Assembly: GCF_023100805.1 (NCBI RefSeq)
Contig: NZ_CP095855.1
Location: forward strand, 6,923,001-6,987,000
Reading direction: 5' to 3'
From: Chitinophaga filiformis
Lineage (GTDB): Bacteria; Bacteroidota; Bacteroidia; Chitinophagales; Chitinophagaceae
Length of the DNA: 64,000 nt
Under the pieces are notes generated by a model that was not told where the DNA came from, searched no databases, and was given only the letters and a program-made list of their open reading frames with translations. Shown piece by piece: positions 18,649 through 29,099 of the stretch; the first letter of the stretch is position 1, and each line of letters begins with the position of its first letter. The position numbers were made by a program, and so were the translations under genes.

Positions 18649-20082
18649 TCAGCACTCAGGAAGGCTGATAGGTATGTTTACGGCCAGGCCGCCGTCTGAT
18701 GTTTCCTTGTATTTACTGTTCATATCCAGCGCGGTATCCCACATGGTTTTCACCACTGCATCCAGGGAAACCTTTGCCAGTTCTGGATTACTTTGCAGGG
18801 CCAGCTGGGAAGCGGTAATAGCCTTGATGGCGCCCATGGTATTTCTTTCAATGCAGGGCACCTGTACCAGTCCGCCGATAGGATCGCAGGTCAGACCCAG
18901 GTGATGTTCCATGGCTATTTCAGCCGCCATCAGCACCTGGCGTTGGGAGCCGCCCAGGCATTCCGTAAGGGCTGCCGCCGCCATTGCAGAAGACACGCCT
19001 ATTTCAGCCTGACAGCCGCCCATGGCTGCTGAGATGGTGGAGCGCTTCTTAAAGATGCTGCCGATCTCGGAAGCGGTGAGCATGAACTGCATGATCTTTT
19101 CATCCTGGTAGCCATCGCAGAAGGTGATAAAGTACTGCAATACTGCCGGTATCACACCGGCGGCGCCATTGGTAGGGGCAGTTACTACCCTGCCAAAAGA
19201 AGCATTTTCCTCATTCACTGCCAATGCAAAACAACTTACCCAGTCCAGCGTATAGGCAAAATGGTTACCACCCTGTCTGATAGCGGTGATCCAGGAATCG
19301 TAATCCGTATATGTATTTCCCTTTAATAATTTTTTGTTCAGCGCAGCGGCACGTCTTGCCACACGGAGGCCGCCGGGCAGTTCTCCTGCAGTATGACAGC
19401 CACGGTAAATGCATTCTTTCATCACGCGCCAGATATTCATGACGCCTGCTCTCGTTTCTGCTTCGGAGCGCCAGGCCTGTTCATTTTCCATGACCAGTTC
19501 TGAAATGGAGTACCCTGTTTTAATACACCACTGTAACAGTTGCCGTGCAGTGTCTATCGGGAATGGCAGGTCTACCTGGGAAGCAGCGCTGCCCTGATTT
19601 TCGCCTTCCTTTACAACGAAGCCGCCACCGATAGAATAGTAGGTAGCCGCCTGCTGTTCACCATCTTCAAAAGTGACCAGGAAAGTAAGCGCATTCGGAT
19701 GAAAAGGTAAAGATTCATCATACAGGAAAGAGATATCCTGCAGGGGATCAAAAGGAATAGCATGGCTACCTCCCAGCAACATGGTCTTGTTACGGCGGAT
19801 GTCATCCATTTTACTATTGATCTGGTTGACATCGAAGGTTACCGGGTCATCTCCGCAAAGTCCCAATTGTACTGCAATGTCGGTACCATGGCCGTGCCCG
19901 GTCTTTGCCAGGGAGCCGTATAATAGAACACTGACTTGTTTAACGGAATCGAGTTTTCGTCCGGTGGTCTGTACCTCCCGCAGGAATTGAAGAGCTGCCC
20001 GCCATGGGCCCAGGGTGTGTGAACTTGAAGGACCTACGCCTATCTTAAAAATGTCAAATACCGATATGCATTCGTGTGCCAC
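18649..20082 (-). CDS. sdaA: L-serine ammonia-lyase (iron-sulfur, single chain)
   Basis: It deaminates L-serine to pyruvate and ammonia. The 477-residue product has SVFDIFKIGVGPSSSHTLGPW at the N-terminus (given here to mark the anchor region), EMALGCQAEIG-like blocks as AMGGCQAEIGVSSAMAAAAL, and GLTCDPIGGLVQVPCIERN, which supply the cluster cysteines. An open frame continues to 20136, but a TAAATTTG box at 20098-20105 lies within it, so I choose the GTG at 20082, which also matches the usual N-terminus of the family. Confidence 0.9.
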   Translation of the reverse strand: MAHECISVFDIFKIGVGPSSSHTLGPWRAALQFLREVQTTGRKLDSVKQVSVLLYGSLAKTGHGHGTDIAVQLGLCGDDPVTFDVNQINSKMDDIRRNKTMLLGGSHAIPFDPLQDISFLYDESLPFHPNALTFLVTFEDGEQQAATYYSIGGGFVVKEGENQGSAASQVDLPFPIDTARQLLQWCIKTGYSISELVMENEQAWRSEAETRAGVMNIWRVMKECIYRGCHTAGELPGGLRVARRAAALNKKLLKGNTYTDYDSWITAIRQGGNHFAYTLDWVSCFALAVNEENASFGRVVTAPTNGAAGVIPAVLQYFITFCDGYQDEKIMQFMLTASEIGSIFKKRSTISAAMGGCQAEIGVSSAMAAAALTECLGGSQRQVLMAAEIAMEHHLGLTCDPIGGLVQVPCIERNTMGAIKAITASQLALQSNPELAKVSLDAVVKTMWDTALDMNSKYKETSDGGLAVNIPISLPEC

Positions 20083-20097
20083 TACATATAATTTAAG

Positions 20098-20105
20098 CAA
20101 ATTTA
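20098..20105 (-). promoter_or_regulatory. -7 promoter box for sdaA
   Basis: The reverse strand reads TAAATTTG, 15 bases before the GTG at 20082. It argues against the longer upstream start. Confidence 0.55.
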
Positions 20106-20142
20106 AGGCATTCCACATATCCAAAAATCCATACATAAGCGC

Positions 20143-20183
20143 TAAAAAACAAGTCCCGCCTGAGCTGGTCAGAGCGGGACTTT
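20143..20183 (-). terminator. Rho-independent terminator of the FKBP gene pair
   Basis: The arms AAGTCCCGC (20151-20159) and GCGGGACTT (20174-20182) are followed by GTTTTTTAG on the reverse strand. Confidence 0.8.
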
Positions 20184-20208
20184 GTTGGTATAAGTGCAGC
20201 GTACAATA

Positions 20209-20712
20209 CTATGGATTGGTGACGTCGGTCAGCTCGATATCAAAGATCAGTACGGAGTTGGCAGGGATACCTTTGTTCTCTGCGGGACCATACCCATAAT
20301 AGGAAGGAAGATATACCCTGATCTTACCACCCTTGGTGATCTTTGTCAGCGCGAACTGAAAACCTGAGATCAGGCCACCAGCTCTTCCCAGGTCGCGGGG
20401 AGTAGTGCCGGTGGAATCAAATACAGCACCTGACAACAGTTGTCCTTTATACAATGCTTTTATCTGGCTCATGGTACTTTTAACAGTGTCTACACCATTT
20501 CCGATATATGAGATGTTGTAGAAAATGCCTGATGCGGAATCCTGTACTGCTACCAGGTTCTTTGCTTTCAGGTATGCCTTGATACTGTCCACATCCCTGT
20601 TGAATTGTGGCACCGGATCATAAGTCTGATTGTCTTTACTGCAGGCTGCAAACAAAGCCATCATCAATACTGCTCCCAGCAGGAAAAATTTCCTCATGCT
20701 TAATTTTTTCAT
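20209..20712 (-). CDS. FKBP-type peptidyl-prolyl isomerase lipoprotein
   Basis: A 167-residue lipoprotein (lipobox LFAAC, Cys24). The FKBP domain covers residues 80-165 with ALYKGQLLSGAVFDST, GLISGFQFALTKITKGGKI and YLPSYYGYGPAENKGIPAN. FKBPs speed cis-trans isomerisation of proline bonds; this one would act in the periplasm on envelope proteins. The tryptophan at the floor of the active site (usually GW) is phenylalanine here (SGFQFAL). It follows a second FKBP-like gene by 47 bases and probably shares its transcript. Confidence 0.85.
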   Translation of the reverse strand: MKKLSMRKFFLLGAVLMMALFAACSKDNQTYDPVPQFNRDVDSIKAYLKAKNLVAVQDSASGIFYNISYIGNGVDTVKSTMSQIKALYKGQLLSGAVFDSTGTTPRDLGRAGGLISGFQFALTKITKGGKIRVYLPSYYGYGPAENKGIPANSVLIFDIELTDVTNP

Positions 20713-20759
20713 TTAAATGCTCAGGTTTTTTATAATCAGTAATTAGATACGGAAGAAAT

Positions 20760-21260
20760 TTATTTAAAATCAACTAATTCAACATTGCACACCAGGACGG
20801 TATTGGCGGGAATGATATTACCTACTGCCATATTGCCGAAAGCCAGCCGTGAAGGGATGATCATGAAGATCTTACCTCCCCTGCCTATTTTCTGCAGGCC
20901 GATCTGCCAGCCTACGATATGGTCTTTCAGGGCGCGGCCGTCGAAGTTGGTATCTCCGAAGGAGGCGTCCAGCAGGGAATCACTCAGGTTGCTGCGGGTA
21001 TAATTGATGGTTACTACTGCATTCAGGTTGGGATGGGCAGAATCGCCCGGGTCTTCTATGTTGAAATAGAGCCCGCTGAAATCATGTTCCATAGTGAGAT
21101 TGTGCTCACTGATATATCCCTGGATAAGGCTATCCTGTTGCACTATCGATCTCTCCACATCATCGAAGATATCTGCATCAGCATATTCATTCTTCGAGCA
21201 GGCCATCAGCAGGGATACTGGCAATAAAAAACAAAAAGTGGCGCGTAAAAAGGCGTTCAT
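20760..21260 (-). CDS. Divergent FKBP-like lipoprotein
   Basis: A 166-residue lipoprotein (lipobox LLMAC, Cys21) with an FKBP-like C-terminal domain: HIVGWQIGLQKIGRGGKIF, IIPSRLAFGN and IIPANTVLVCNVELVDF. The first strands, where active FKBPs have Tyr-x-G-x-L-x-DG-x-x-FDSS, read NYTRSNLSDSLLDASF, so the phenylalanine-aspartate pair and glycines are lost while the tryptophan is kept. Its isomerase activity is therefore doubtful; it may be a chaperone-like paralogue. It is the first gene of a two-gene unit with the canonical FKBP at 20209. Confidence 0.75.
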   Translation of the reverse strand: MNAFLRATFCFLLPVSLLMACSKNEYADADIFDDVERSIVQQDSLIQGYISEHNLTMEHDFSGLYFNIEDPGDSAHPNLNAVVTINYTRSNLSDSLLDASFGDTNFDGRALKDHIVGWQIGLQKIGRGGKIFMIIPSRLAFGNMAVGNIIPANTVLVCNVELVDFK

Positions 21261-21302
21261 ACAGTTATAACGGCGAAACGGGGCTAAAGTTACAGGAAAG
21301 GG

Positions 21303-21344
21303 AACAAAAAGGAAAGGGTGTCCTCCTTGCGGCGGACACCCTTT
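21303..21344 (-). terminator. Rho-independent terminator of groES-groEL
   Basis: Perfect 11-bp arms AAAGGGTGTCC (21313-21323) and GGACACCCTTT (21334-21344). On the reverse strand CCTTTTTG follows. Confidence 0.8.
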
Positions 21345-21371
21345 CGTGTATAATTTCGGATACTATTAATA

Positions 21372-23006
<1,635 letters not shown>

Positions 23007-23065
23007 AATAGCTTGTGTTTTTTTTAATTTGTGTTTTGGTTTGCCTGTAATGTCAGCGTGATTGA

Positions 23066-23347
23066 TTAAACAATAGCTAAAATGTCAGACTCACGCATGA
23101 TTAAGTAATCGCCGCCTTCAATGCTGATCTCTGTACCGGAGTATTTACCATATAGTACAGTATCGCCTACTTTTACAGTCACCGGCTCATCTTTCTTACC
23201 AGGACCGGCAGCTACTACCGTACCTCTTTGTGGTTTTTCTTTTGCAGTATCAGGGATGATGATACCACCAGCTGTTTTTTCTTCTGCGGCTGCGGGTTTC
23301 ACGATCACCCTGTCAGCTAAGGGTTTAATACTTAAATCTTTTGCCAT
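23066..23347 (-). CDS. groS: Co-chaperonin GroES (Hsp10)
   Basis: The 93-residue lid of the GroEL cage. The start is the ATG at 23347 (MAKDLSIKPLADRV); the open frame extends further upstream but that part is not conserved. It has the mobile-loop region EEKTAGGIIIPDTAKEKPQ, with the GroEL-binding IIIP tripeptide, and ends ESDILAIV. A near-perfect inverted repeat 45 bases upstream (23392-23415) may be an operator. Confidence 0.97.
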   Translation of the reverse strand: MAKDLSIKPLADRVIVKPAAAEEKTAGGIIIPDTAKEKPQRGTVVAAGPGKKDEPVTVKVGDTVLYGKYSGTEISIEGGDYLIMRESDILAIV

Positions 23348-23391
23348 ATAATTATACTTTTTAAAAAGGTAAGATGAAGATTTATTGTGAC

Positions 23392-23415
23392 TTGGCACCT
23401 CGATAATTGTGCCAA
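23392..23415 (-). promoter_or_regulatory. Inverted repeat upstream of groES, possible stress operator
   Basis: TTGGCAC, ten bases, GTGCCAA: perfect 7-bp arms. This resembles the ends of the HrcA operator CIRCE (TTAGCAC...GTGCTAA), but the spacing is 10 rather than 13 bases and one arm base differs. A near -7 box (TACCTTTT) lies between it and groES. The role is inferred. Confidence 0.4.
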
Positions 23416-23563
23416 TGCATTTTGATAGTCAAATTTTCAGTCATCCGTGGATAGCCCTGCCGGGGGCACTGACAAAAATGCCATTTTTTCAGCAAAAACC
23501 TGACAGAATCTGCCGTAAGATAGGAATTAGTAATTAAGAATTCCTAATTCCCCTTTTTTCCCC

Positions 23564-23571
23564 TAGCTTTG
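23564..23571 (+). promoter_or_regulatory. -7 promoter box for nusB
   Basis: TAGCTTTG, exact TAnnTTTG, 27 bases before the chosen ATG at 23599. It overlaps the longest open frame, which supports the later start. Confidence 0.55.
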
Positions 23572-23598
23572 CGCCCTCATACAGTTCTTGATTATAAG

Positions 23599-24528
23599 AT
23601 GATTAGCAGAAGAAATATCCGGGTGAAGGTCATGCAGACCCTCTATGCCCTGGAAACGATGGAACAGGGCACCGTTAAGCCGGGCACGGCTACCAGTTTA
23701 CTGAACGAGAAACTGGACCAGACCAGTCAGATCTTTACATACCTGTTATACTGCCTCACACAGGTAGCACAGTATGCAGAAATTGACGCACAGACACGGG
23801 CCTCCAAACATCTTCCCTCAGCAGCCGACCTGCAGGTAAATACCAAGATCGCCGGAAATGAATTCATATTCCAGATAATCAACGACAAAGGCTTTCAGGT
23901 AAACCTGGAACAATGGAAGCTCAAGCATCTTCCTGAGCCAGACCTGATGCGTAAACTCTATAATACGCTGACAGCCACCGATATTTATCAGCTTTATATA
24001 AAAGATCCGGCCCGCACCAAAACCAGCGAAAAGGAGATCATGGAGTATCTCTACAAAGAGATCCTCTCCAAAAACGAACTGTTCATCCAGCACATGGAAG
24101 ATAATTTCCTGCACTGGGGCGACGATGCTGAGATGATGGACCTCCTGGTGGCCAACTACATGCACAAGCCGCACCTCTTCAACTTCCTCCAGCTGATCAG
24201 CAGGGAGAAACTGGAATATGCGCGCGAACTGCTGCTTACCGTACTGGATAAGAAGGAATACTGCCTGGAGCTTATAAAGCCGAAATTACAGAACTGGGAC
24301 CCTGAGCGTATCGCCGCAGTGGATATGTTGCTGATGGAGATGGGCGTATGCGAGTTCCTCTACTTCCCTACCATCCCTACCAAGGTGACAATCAACGAGT
24401 ACATTGACCTGGCCAAGGCATACAGCACCCCGCAGAGCGGACAGTTTGTGAATGGTATCCTGGACAATATACTGAAAGACCTGGACCAGGCGAATCTGAT
24501 AAAGAAGGTAGACCGTACAAAAAAATAG
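23599..24528 (+). CDS. nusB: Transcription antitermination factor NusB (long Bacteroidota form)
   Basis: A 309-residue protein, about twice the length of E. coli NusB. It begins ISRRNIRVKVMQTLYALE, the normal start of NusB, and ends with the NusB core: WDPERIAAVDMLLMEMGVCEFL, TIPTKVTINEYIDLAKAYS and FVNGILDNI. The extra 130-residue helical middle part is a known feature of the Bacteroidota form. NusB binds boxA RNA with NusE and supports rRNA antitermination. The chosen ATG follows the -7 box. It heads the series nusB, DUF1573, yajC, coaE. Confidence 0.92.
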   Translation: MISRRNIRVKVMQTLYALETMEQGTVKPGTATSLLNEKLDQTSQIFTYLLYCLTQVAQYAEIDAQTRASKHLPSAADLQVNTKIAGNEFIFQIINDKGFQVNLEQWKLKHLPEPDLMRKLYNTLTATDIYQLYIKDPARTKTSEKEIMEYLYKEILSKNELFIQHMEDNFLHWGDDAEMMDLLVANYMHKPHLFNFLQLISREKLEYARELLLTVLDKKEYCLELIKPKLQNWDPERIAAVDMLLMEMGVCEFLYFPTIPTKVTINEYIDLAKAYSTPQSGQFVNGILDNILKDLDQANLIKKVDRTKK

Positions 24529-24529
24529 C

Positions 24530-24537
24530 TATTTTTG
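24530..24537 (+). promoter_or_regulatory. -7 promoter box for the DUF1573 gene
   Basis: TATTTTTG directly after the nusB stop codon and 19 bases before the ATG at 24557, so this gene can be transcribed independently of nusB. Confidence 0.5.
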
Positions 24538-24556
24538 GGCCGAACCCAATAATAAT

Positions 24557-25003
24557 ATGAGAAAAATATTCTTTTACCTGATAGCCGGAAGCCTTGTGGC
24601 AGGCGCCTGTAATTCGGCAAATACCGGCAAAACCGCTGGCCACGAAACAGCGGCAGCCGCTACTGCAGATTCAGTGAAAGGTACACCTGTGATCGCCTTT
24701 GAAGAAATGGTCCACAACTTCGGTAACATCACCGAAGGCGAAAAAGTGGAATATGATTTCAAATTCACCAACACGGGCGACAGGGACCTGCTCATCACAG
24801 ACGCTACCTCCAGCTGCGGATGCACCGTGCCGGACTGGCCTAAAGAGCCTATCAAACCGGGACAAAGCAGCTATATGAAAGTGGTTTTCAACAGCGCAGG
24901 TAAGGAAGGATATACCGAAAAGGAAATTATTATCAGAGCCAATACAAAACCGGAACAGGTGCAGGGACCAAAGATCCAGTGTACCATCCTGAAGCAGAAA
25001 TAA
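24557..25003 (+). CDS. DUF1573 domain lipoprotein
   Basis: A 148-residue protein with lipobox VAGAC (Cys18), then an Ala/Thr-rich linker, then a DUF1573 immunoglobulin-like domain: HNFGNITEGEKVEYDFKFTN (start of the domain), followed by DATSSCGCTVPDWPKEPIKPG. The SCGCT motif with paired cysteines is diagnostic. DUF1573 domains are abundant in Bacteroidota envelopes, but their function is not established. The position between nusB and yajC is commonly seen in this phylum. Confidence 0.85.
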   Translation: MRKIFFYLIAGSLVAGACNSANTGKTAGHETAAAATADSVKGTPVIAFEEMVHNFGNITEGEKVEYDFKFTNTGDRDLLITDATSSCGCTVPDWPKEPIKPGQSSYMKVVFNSAGKEGYTEKEIIIRANTKPEQVQGPKIQCTILKQK

Positions 25004-25089
25004 GCCGACGGACCATCAGAAATACCGGTATTAATATTGCGGGACAATAGAAACAAGAACAACTAAACAACAAATACAACTTAATTACG

Positions 25090-25443
25090 ATGTACACTAA
25101 CATGCTGAACGTTTTACTGATGGGTGGTGGTGCAGCTGGCGCGCAAGGCGGCGGCGGCTTCCAGTTCATATTTATTGGCGGTATGATCCTGGTGATGTGG
25201 TTATTTATGATCCGCCCTCAGACCAAGAAAGCAAAAATGCAGAAAGACTTCATCAGCAATCTGCGTGAAGGCGACAAAATCGTTACTATCGCAGGTATCC
25301 ATGGTACTGTGAAGAAGATCAACGAAGACGGCACGCTCAAAATTGAGGTGAGCGCTGGTACTTACCTGACTATCGAGCGTTCTGCTATAAGCATGGAGTA
25401 CACTACTGCTCAACAGAAAGCTGCTGCAACACCTGCGAAATAA
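25090..25443 (+). CDS. yajC: Preprotein translocase subunit YajC
   Basis: A 117-residue inner-membrane protein with a glycine-rich N-terminus, a single membrane span (about residues 26-41) and the family signature FMIRPQTKKAKMQKDFISNL. The soluble part has LREGDKIVTIAGIHGTVKKI. YajC associates with SecDF, which is encoded here at 31656-34838 rather than next to it. A strong terminator follows, so yajC ends its transcript before coaE. Confidence 0.94.
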   Translation: MYTNMLNVLLMGGGAAGAQGGGGFQFIFIGGMILVMWLFMIRPQTKKAKMQKDFISNLREGDKIVTIAGIHGTVKKINEDGTLKIEVSAGTYLTIERSAISMEYTTAQQKAAATPAK

Positions 25444-25464
25444 TTGCTGTCTTCCGGATAGCGC

Positions 25465-25499
25465 ATCCCAAATTCCTGACGGAGTTTGGGATTTTTTTT
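25465..25499 (+). terminator. Rho-independent terminator of yajC
   Basis: ATCCCAAA and TTTGGGAT arms with a 12-base loop, then eight T. It ends 13 bases before the coaE start codon. Confidence 0.85.
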
Positions 25500-25512
25500 G
25501 GAATTTGGACCT

Positions 25513-26109
25513 ATGTTAAAAGTTGGTATTACAGGCGGTATAGGCTCGGGAAAAAGCACCGTGGCCAGGATCTTCGCCATATTAGGCGTCCCTGTCTATT
25601 ATGCAGACGATGCTGCCAAAACGATCATGCAGACAGACGAACTGCTGATCCGGCAGGTAAAGGAACATTTCGGCGGGCATATCTACGACAGCAACAATGT
25701 GCTTGACAGGGCCGCATTGGGCAAGATCGTTTTTAACGACAAGGATAAACTGGAGCTGCTCAATTCCCTCGTGCATCCCGCCACCATTCGTCACAGTGAC
25801 GAATGGGCCGACCGGCAAACAGCGCCCTATGTGCTGAAAGAAGCGGCGCTCCTTTTTGAATCCGGATCCTTTCAGTACCTGGATAAATGTATCGGCGTAT
25901 CCGCTCCCCAGCCACTGCGCATACTGCGCGTCATGAAGCGGGATAACGTGAGCCGCAATGACGTGCTGGCACGGATGTACAAGCAGATCGATGATAATAT
26001 CAAGATGAAACTGTGCGATTATGTGATCCGCAATGATGAACAGGAAATGGTCATCCCCCAGGTGCTGGCATTGCATAACACACTGCTGCAGCTGGCTGCA
26101 GACAATTAA
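25513..26109 (+). CDS. coaE: Dephospho-CoA kinase
   Basis: The last step of CoA synthesis, phosphorylating the 3'-OH of dephospho-CoA. The 198-residue P-loop kinase begins MLKVGITGGIGSGKSTVARI with the Walker A motif at residues 8-15. It has the DDAAK segment and LVHPATIRH, typical of CoaE. The start is the ATG at 25513, because the Walker A lies at the standard distance from it. In many Bacteroidota a YbbR/CdaR-type gene lies between yajC and coaE; none is present here. The helicase gene follows by 27 bases. Confidence 0.95.
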   Translation: MLKVGITGGIGSGKSTVARIFAILGVPVYYADDAAKTIMQTDELLIRQVKEHFGGHIYDSNNVLDRAALGKIVFNDKDKLELLNSLVHPATIRHSDEWADRQTAPYVLKEAALLFESGSFQYLDKCIGVSAPQPLRILRVMKRDNVSRNDVLARMYKQIDDNIKMKLCDYVIRNDEQEMVIPQVLALHNTLLQLAADN

Positions 26110-26136
26110 CCCGATCAACTATAACCATATTATTAC

Positions 26137-29016
26137 ATGGGGAAAACCATCACACAAGGCAATAACAATAAGTATAAAGCAATGCCTGTATTGCTGCTGG
26201 AATTACAGTCCAATCACCCTACCCCGGTGAAGATCAGCGCCGGCATCCTGAAAGAAGACGCCGGCGGCCGTACCTGCCAGCGCATGCCCCTGAACGATAA
26301 AAAGTCATTGTCCATCTTCAATACCCTGCCTGCCGGTGTACAACACCTGTTGCAGCCCTGCACGCAGGAAGCCATGGTCTATAAAGAGCTGCAACTCAAA
26401 GAGAAATTTCGCGACAATCCCGTGAAATCCCAGACCCTGCAACAATTCATACAGGAGGGCATGCAGCAATACCTCTATCACACACTTCAGCAACTGCGCC
26501 CCCTGACACCGGTATTACCCTGGTATACCATGATCACGGACGACAGTATGCTGATGAAACATACACGCCCTGCAACGGTGAACAACTTCCCGCCGGTACT
26601 CTCTTTTGAACTGCGGCGTACGCCCACAGGCATATTGAGGGTGGCCGCGCTGGTCACCATCAACGGACAGGCTTTCCCGCTCTCCGATTTTGAACATTAC
26701 GGGTTTGTGCTCCGCAGCCGCGGGGAACTCTTCATCCTCCCTCCTGCTGCGGCTACCACGCTGGAGCAATTTCCCGGCGGATTTATCGATATCCCGGCAC
26801 AGGAGGAAGCCACCTTCATCGAACATACCCTGCCGGCCCTCAGTCAGCAGTACAGCGTCGATAAAAGCATCCTCCTGCAGAAAGAGATCATCGATATCCC
26901 ACCGGAATGTAATATCTGGCTGAGTGAACTGAATAAAGCCTTCCTCGTACTGACGCCACAGTGGCAGTACGGGAACTTCAGCATAGAGGATACCGGTGAA
27001 CCGGTTGTCCTGAAAGCGGAAGGCGACATCCAGTACGAGATCAGGCGCCATATGGAGGCCGAAAAAGAACTGATCGCCTTCATCCGCGGATTGCATCCCC
27101 GCTTCGCCCAGCAACGGAATGGTTACTTCTATCTTCCTTTTGCTGACGCAGAGAAGGGTCAGTGGCTGGTGAAATGTTACCATAAACTGACAGACCGGAA
27201 CATTGGCGTATATGGCATGGACCAGTTGCAGCATTTCAGGTACAACACCAACGTACCTGTCATGGACGTGCGCTGGCACGGTGACGATAAAGACAGTTTC
27301 GACCTGGAGATAGACGTCCGCTATGGCGATATCCCTGTAGCACTGACAGATATTCAGAAAGCCTTACTGCACCGGCAGCCGCACCTCCTGCTGAAAGACG
27401 GTACCATCGGTGTTATTCCCGACGAATGGCTGCACAAGTATGACCTGCTCTGGAAACTGGGACAGGTCAGCAAAGACAAACTGAAACTGTCAAGGCTGCA
27501 CTTTACCGTGGCCCAGGAGATGCTGGAAGCGCAGGGTACTGTCGTAAAGGAAAACGCCGTGGAGCAATTACAGCGCCTGCAGGCTAAATCGGCCGAACAC
27601 TTCCCCGTTCCCGCAGCTATACAGGCGCAACTACGCAGTTACCAGCAGGCAGGCTTTGAGTGGATGTGCCTACTCGACGCCATGCGCTGGGGTGGATGCC
27701 TGGCGGATGATATGGGTCTTGGTAAGACCCTCCAGACCATCACTTTCCTGCAACATCTTTGTGAGAAATATCCCGGGGAGACGCACCTCGTTGTGTGCCC
27801 CACCTCTCTGATCTATAACTGGCAGGCCGAACTGCAAAAATTTGCCCCCGGCCTGCGCTACACCGTGTACCACGGCGGCAACAGGCAGTACGACGCCGCC
27901 TACTGGAAACAGCAACAGCTGGTCATCACCAGCTATGGTACCGTGCGGAGTGATACTGCCGTTTTCACCACACACATCTTCGGGTATGTAGTGCTGGACG
28001 AAAGCCAGGTGATCAAGAACCCTTCCTCTCAGACCACGAAGGCCCTGCAGGTATTACAAAGCCGCAACCGCCTGATACTGAGCGGTACCCCCATCCAGAA
28101 CAATACCATGGACCTTTATGCACAGATGAACTTTGCCAATCCGGGCCTGCTGGGCAACCAGGCCTTTTTCCGCTCGGAATTTGCCATGCCTATTGACAAA
28201 TATGCCGATGCCGAAAAGGCGGGCCGCCTGCGCAAACTCATCTATCCCTTCCTGCTGCGCCGTACGAAGGAACAAATTGCACAGGATTTGCCGGATAAGA
28301 CCGAGATCATCATGTGGTGTGAAATGGGCGAGGAACAGCGGAAGTCGTATAACCGCATCCGCGATATGTACAAGGAAAAGCTCATGGCGCGCATCAATGA
28401 GGAAGGAATGGCCGCCAGTACCATCTATGTGCTCGAAGGCCTGACCCGCCTGCGACAGGTATGTAATGCGCCCCAGCTGGTAGCAGAAGAAGCACACGTG
28501 ACCAGCTCTGTCAAGCTGGACGAGCTGATGCGGGAGATCAGCGAGAACACCGGGGCACATAAAGTACTGGTATTCTCACAATTTACCGGTATGTTGCAGC
28601 TCATTGCGAAGTCCATGGAAAGCGAAGGTCTCCCCTTCTTCTACCTGGACGGCAGCACCAAAGCGGAACACCGGCAGCAGCTCGTGAACCAGTTCCAGGA
28701 AGACGAAAACGTAAGGGTCTTCCTTATCAGCCTGAAGGCCGGTGGTGTGGGACTAACGCTGACCGCCGCCGATTATGTGTATCTGGTGGACCCCTGGTGG
28801 AACCCCGCGGCAGAGCAGCAGGCTATTGACCGTACACACCGTATCGGGCAGCAGAATAAGGTCTTTGCGTACAAGATGATCTGTAAAGATAGTGTGGAAG
28901 AAAAGATCCTGGCCCTGCAGGAGCGGAAAAAAATGATTGCCGATGACCTGATCAGTGAAGACACTGGTTTCGTGAAGAAGCTGACGGAAGAAGATGTGGC
29001 ATTCCTGTTCAGCTAA
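26137..29016 (+). CDS. SNF2-family DNA-dependent ATPase / helicase
   Basis: A 959-residue protein. The N-terminal 480 residues form the accessory region found in bacterial SNF2 proteins. The motor follows: Walker A DDMGLGKT at 524-531, box II DESQ at 621-624 (in place of DEAH), LSGTPIQNNTMDLY, then the second lobe with VLVFSQFTGML, LISLKAGGVGLTLT and DPWWNPAAEQQAIDRTHRIG. These proteins translocate on duplex DNA and remodel protein-DNA complexes such as stalled RNA polymerase. It lacks phage or defence neighbours and probably is a housekeeping copy, cotranscribed with coaE. Confidence 0.92.
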   Translation: MGKTITQGNNNKYKAMPVLLLELQSNHPTPVKISAGILKEDAGGRTCQRMPLNDKKSLSIFNTLPAGVQHLLQPCTQEAMVYKELQLKEKFRDNPVKSQTLQQFIQEGMQQYLYHTLQQLRPLTPVLPWYTMITDDSMLMKHTRPATVNNFPPVLSFELRRTPTGILRVAALVTINGQAFPLSDFEHYGFVLRSRGELFILPPAAATTLEQFPGGFIDIPAQEEATFIEHTLPALSQQYSVDKSILLQKEIIDIPPECNIWLSELNKAFLVLTPQWQYGNFSIEDTGEPVVLKAEGDIQYEIRRHMEAEKELIAFIRGLHPRFAQQRNGYFYLPFADAEKGQWLVKCYHKLTDRNIGVYGMDQLQHFRYNTNVPVMDVRWHGDDKDSFDLEIDVRYGDIPVALTDIQKALLHRQPHLLLKDGTIGVIPDEWLHKYDLLWKLGQVSKDKLKLSRLHFTVAQEMLEAQGTVVKENAVEQLQRLQAKSAEHFPVPAAIQAQLRSYQQAGFEWMCLLDAMRWGGCLADDMGLGKTLQTITFLQHLCEKYPGETHLVVCPTSLIYNWQAELQKFAPGLRYTVYHGGNRQYDAAYWKQQQLVITSYGTVRSDTAVFTTHIFGYVVLDESQVIKNPSSQTTKALQVLQSRNRLILSGTPIQNNTMDLYAQMNFANPGLLGNQAFFRSEFAMPIDKYADAEKAGRLRKLIYPFLLRRTKEQIAQDLPDKTEIIMWCEMGEEQRKSYNRIRDMYKEKLMARINEEGMAASTIYVLEGLTRLRQVCNAPQLVAEEAHVTSSVKLDELMREISENTGAHKVLVFSQFTGMLQLIAKSMESEGLPFFYLDGSTKAEHRQQLVNQFQEDENVRVFLISLKAGGVGLTLTAADYVYLVDPWWNPAAEQQAIDRTHRIGQQNKVFAYKMICKDSVEEKILALQERKKMIADDLISEDTGFVKKLTEEDVAFLFS

Positions 29017-29099
29017 CAATCATGCCTTTCGGCCTGGTAAACGCCTCCCTTCCGGCGAAGGCTTTTGAACTTGTACACTAATTTTCGAATATTTGCGCT

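Noticed and set aside
23392..23415. TGGCAC in the groES inverted repeat as half of a sigma-54 promoter.
   Set aside because: The second half (TTGC at the proper spacing) is missing on both strands, and the element is a symmetric inverted repeat.
29020..29060. A stem (GCCTT..AAGGC) after the SNF2 helicase gene as a terminator.
   Set aside because: The stem has a bulge and only about seven pairs; too weak to call.
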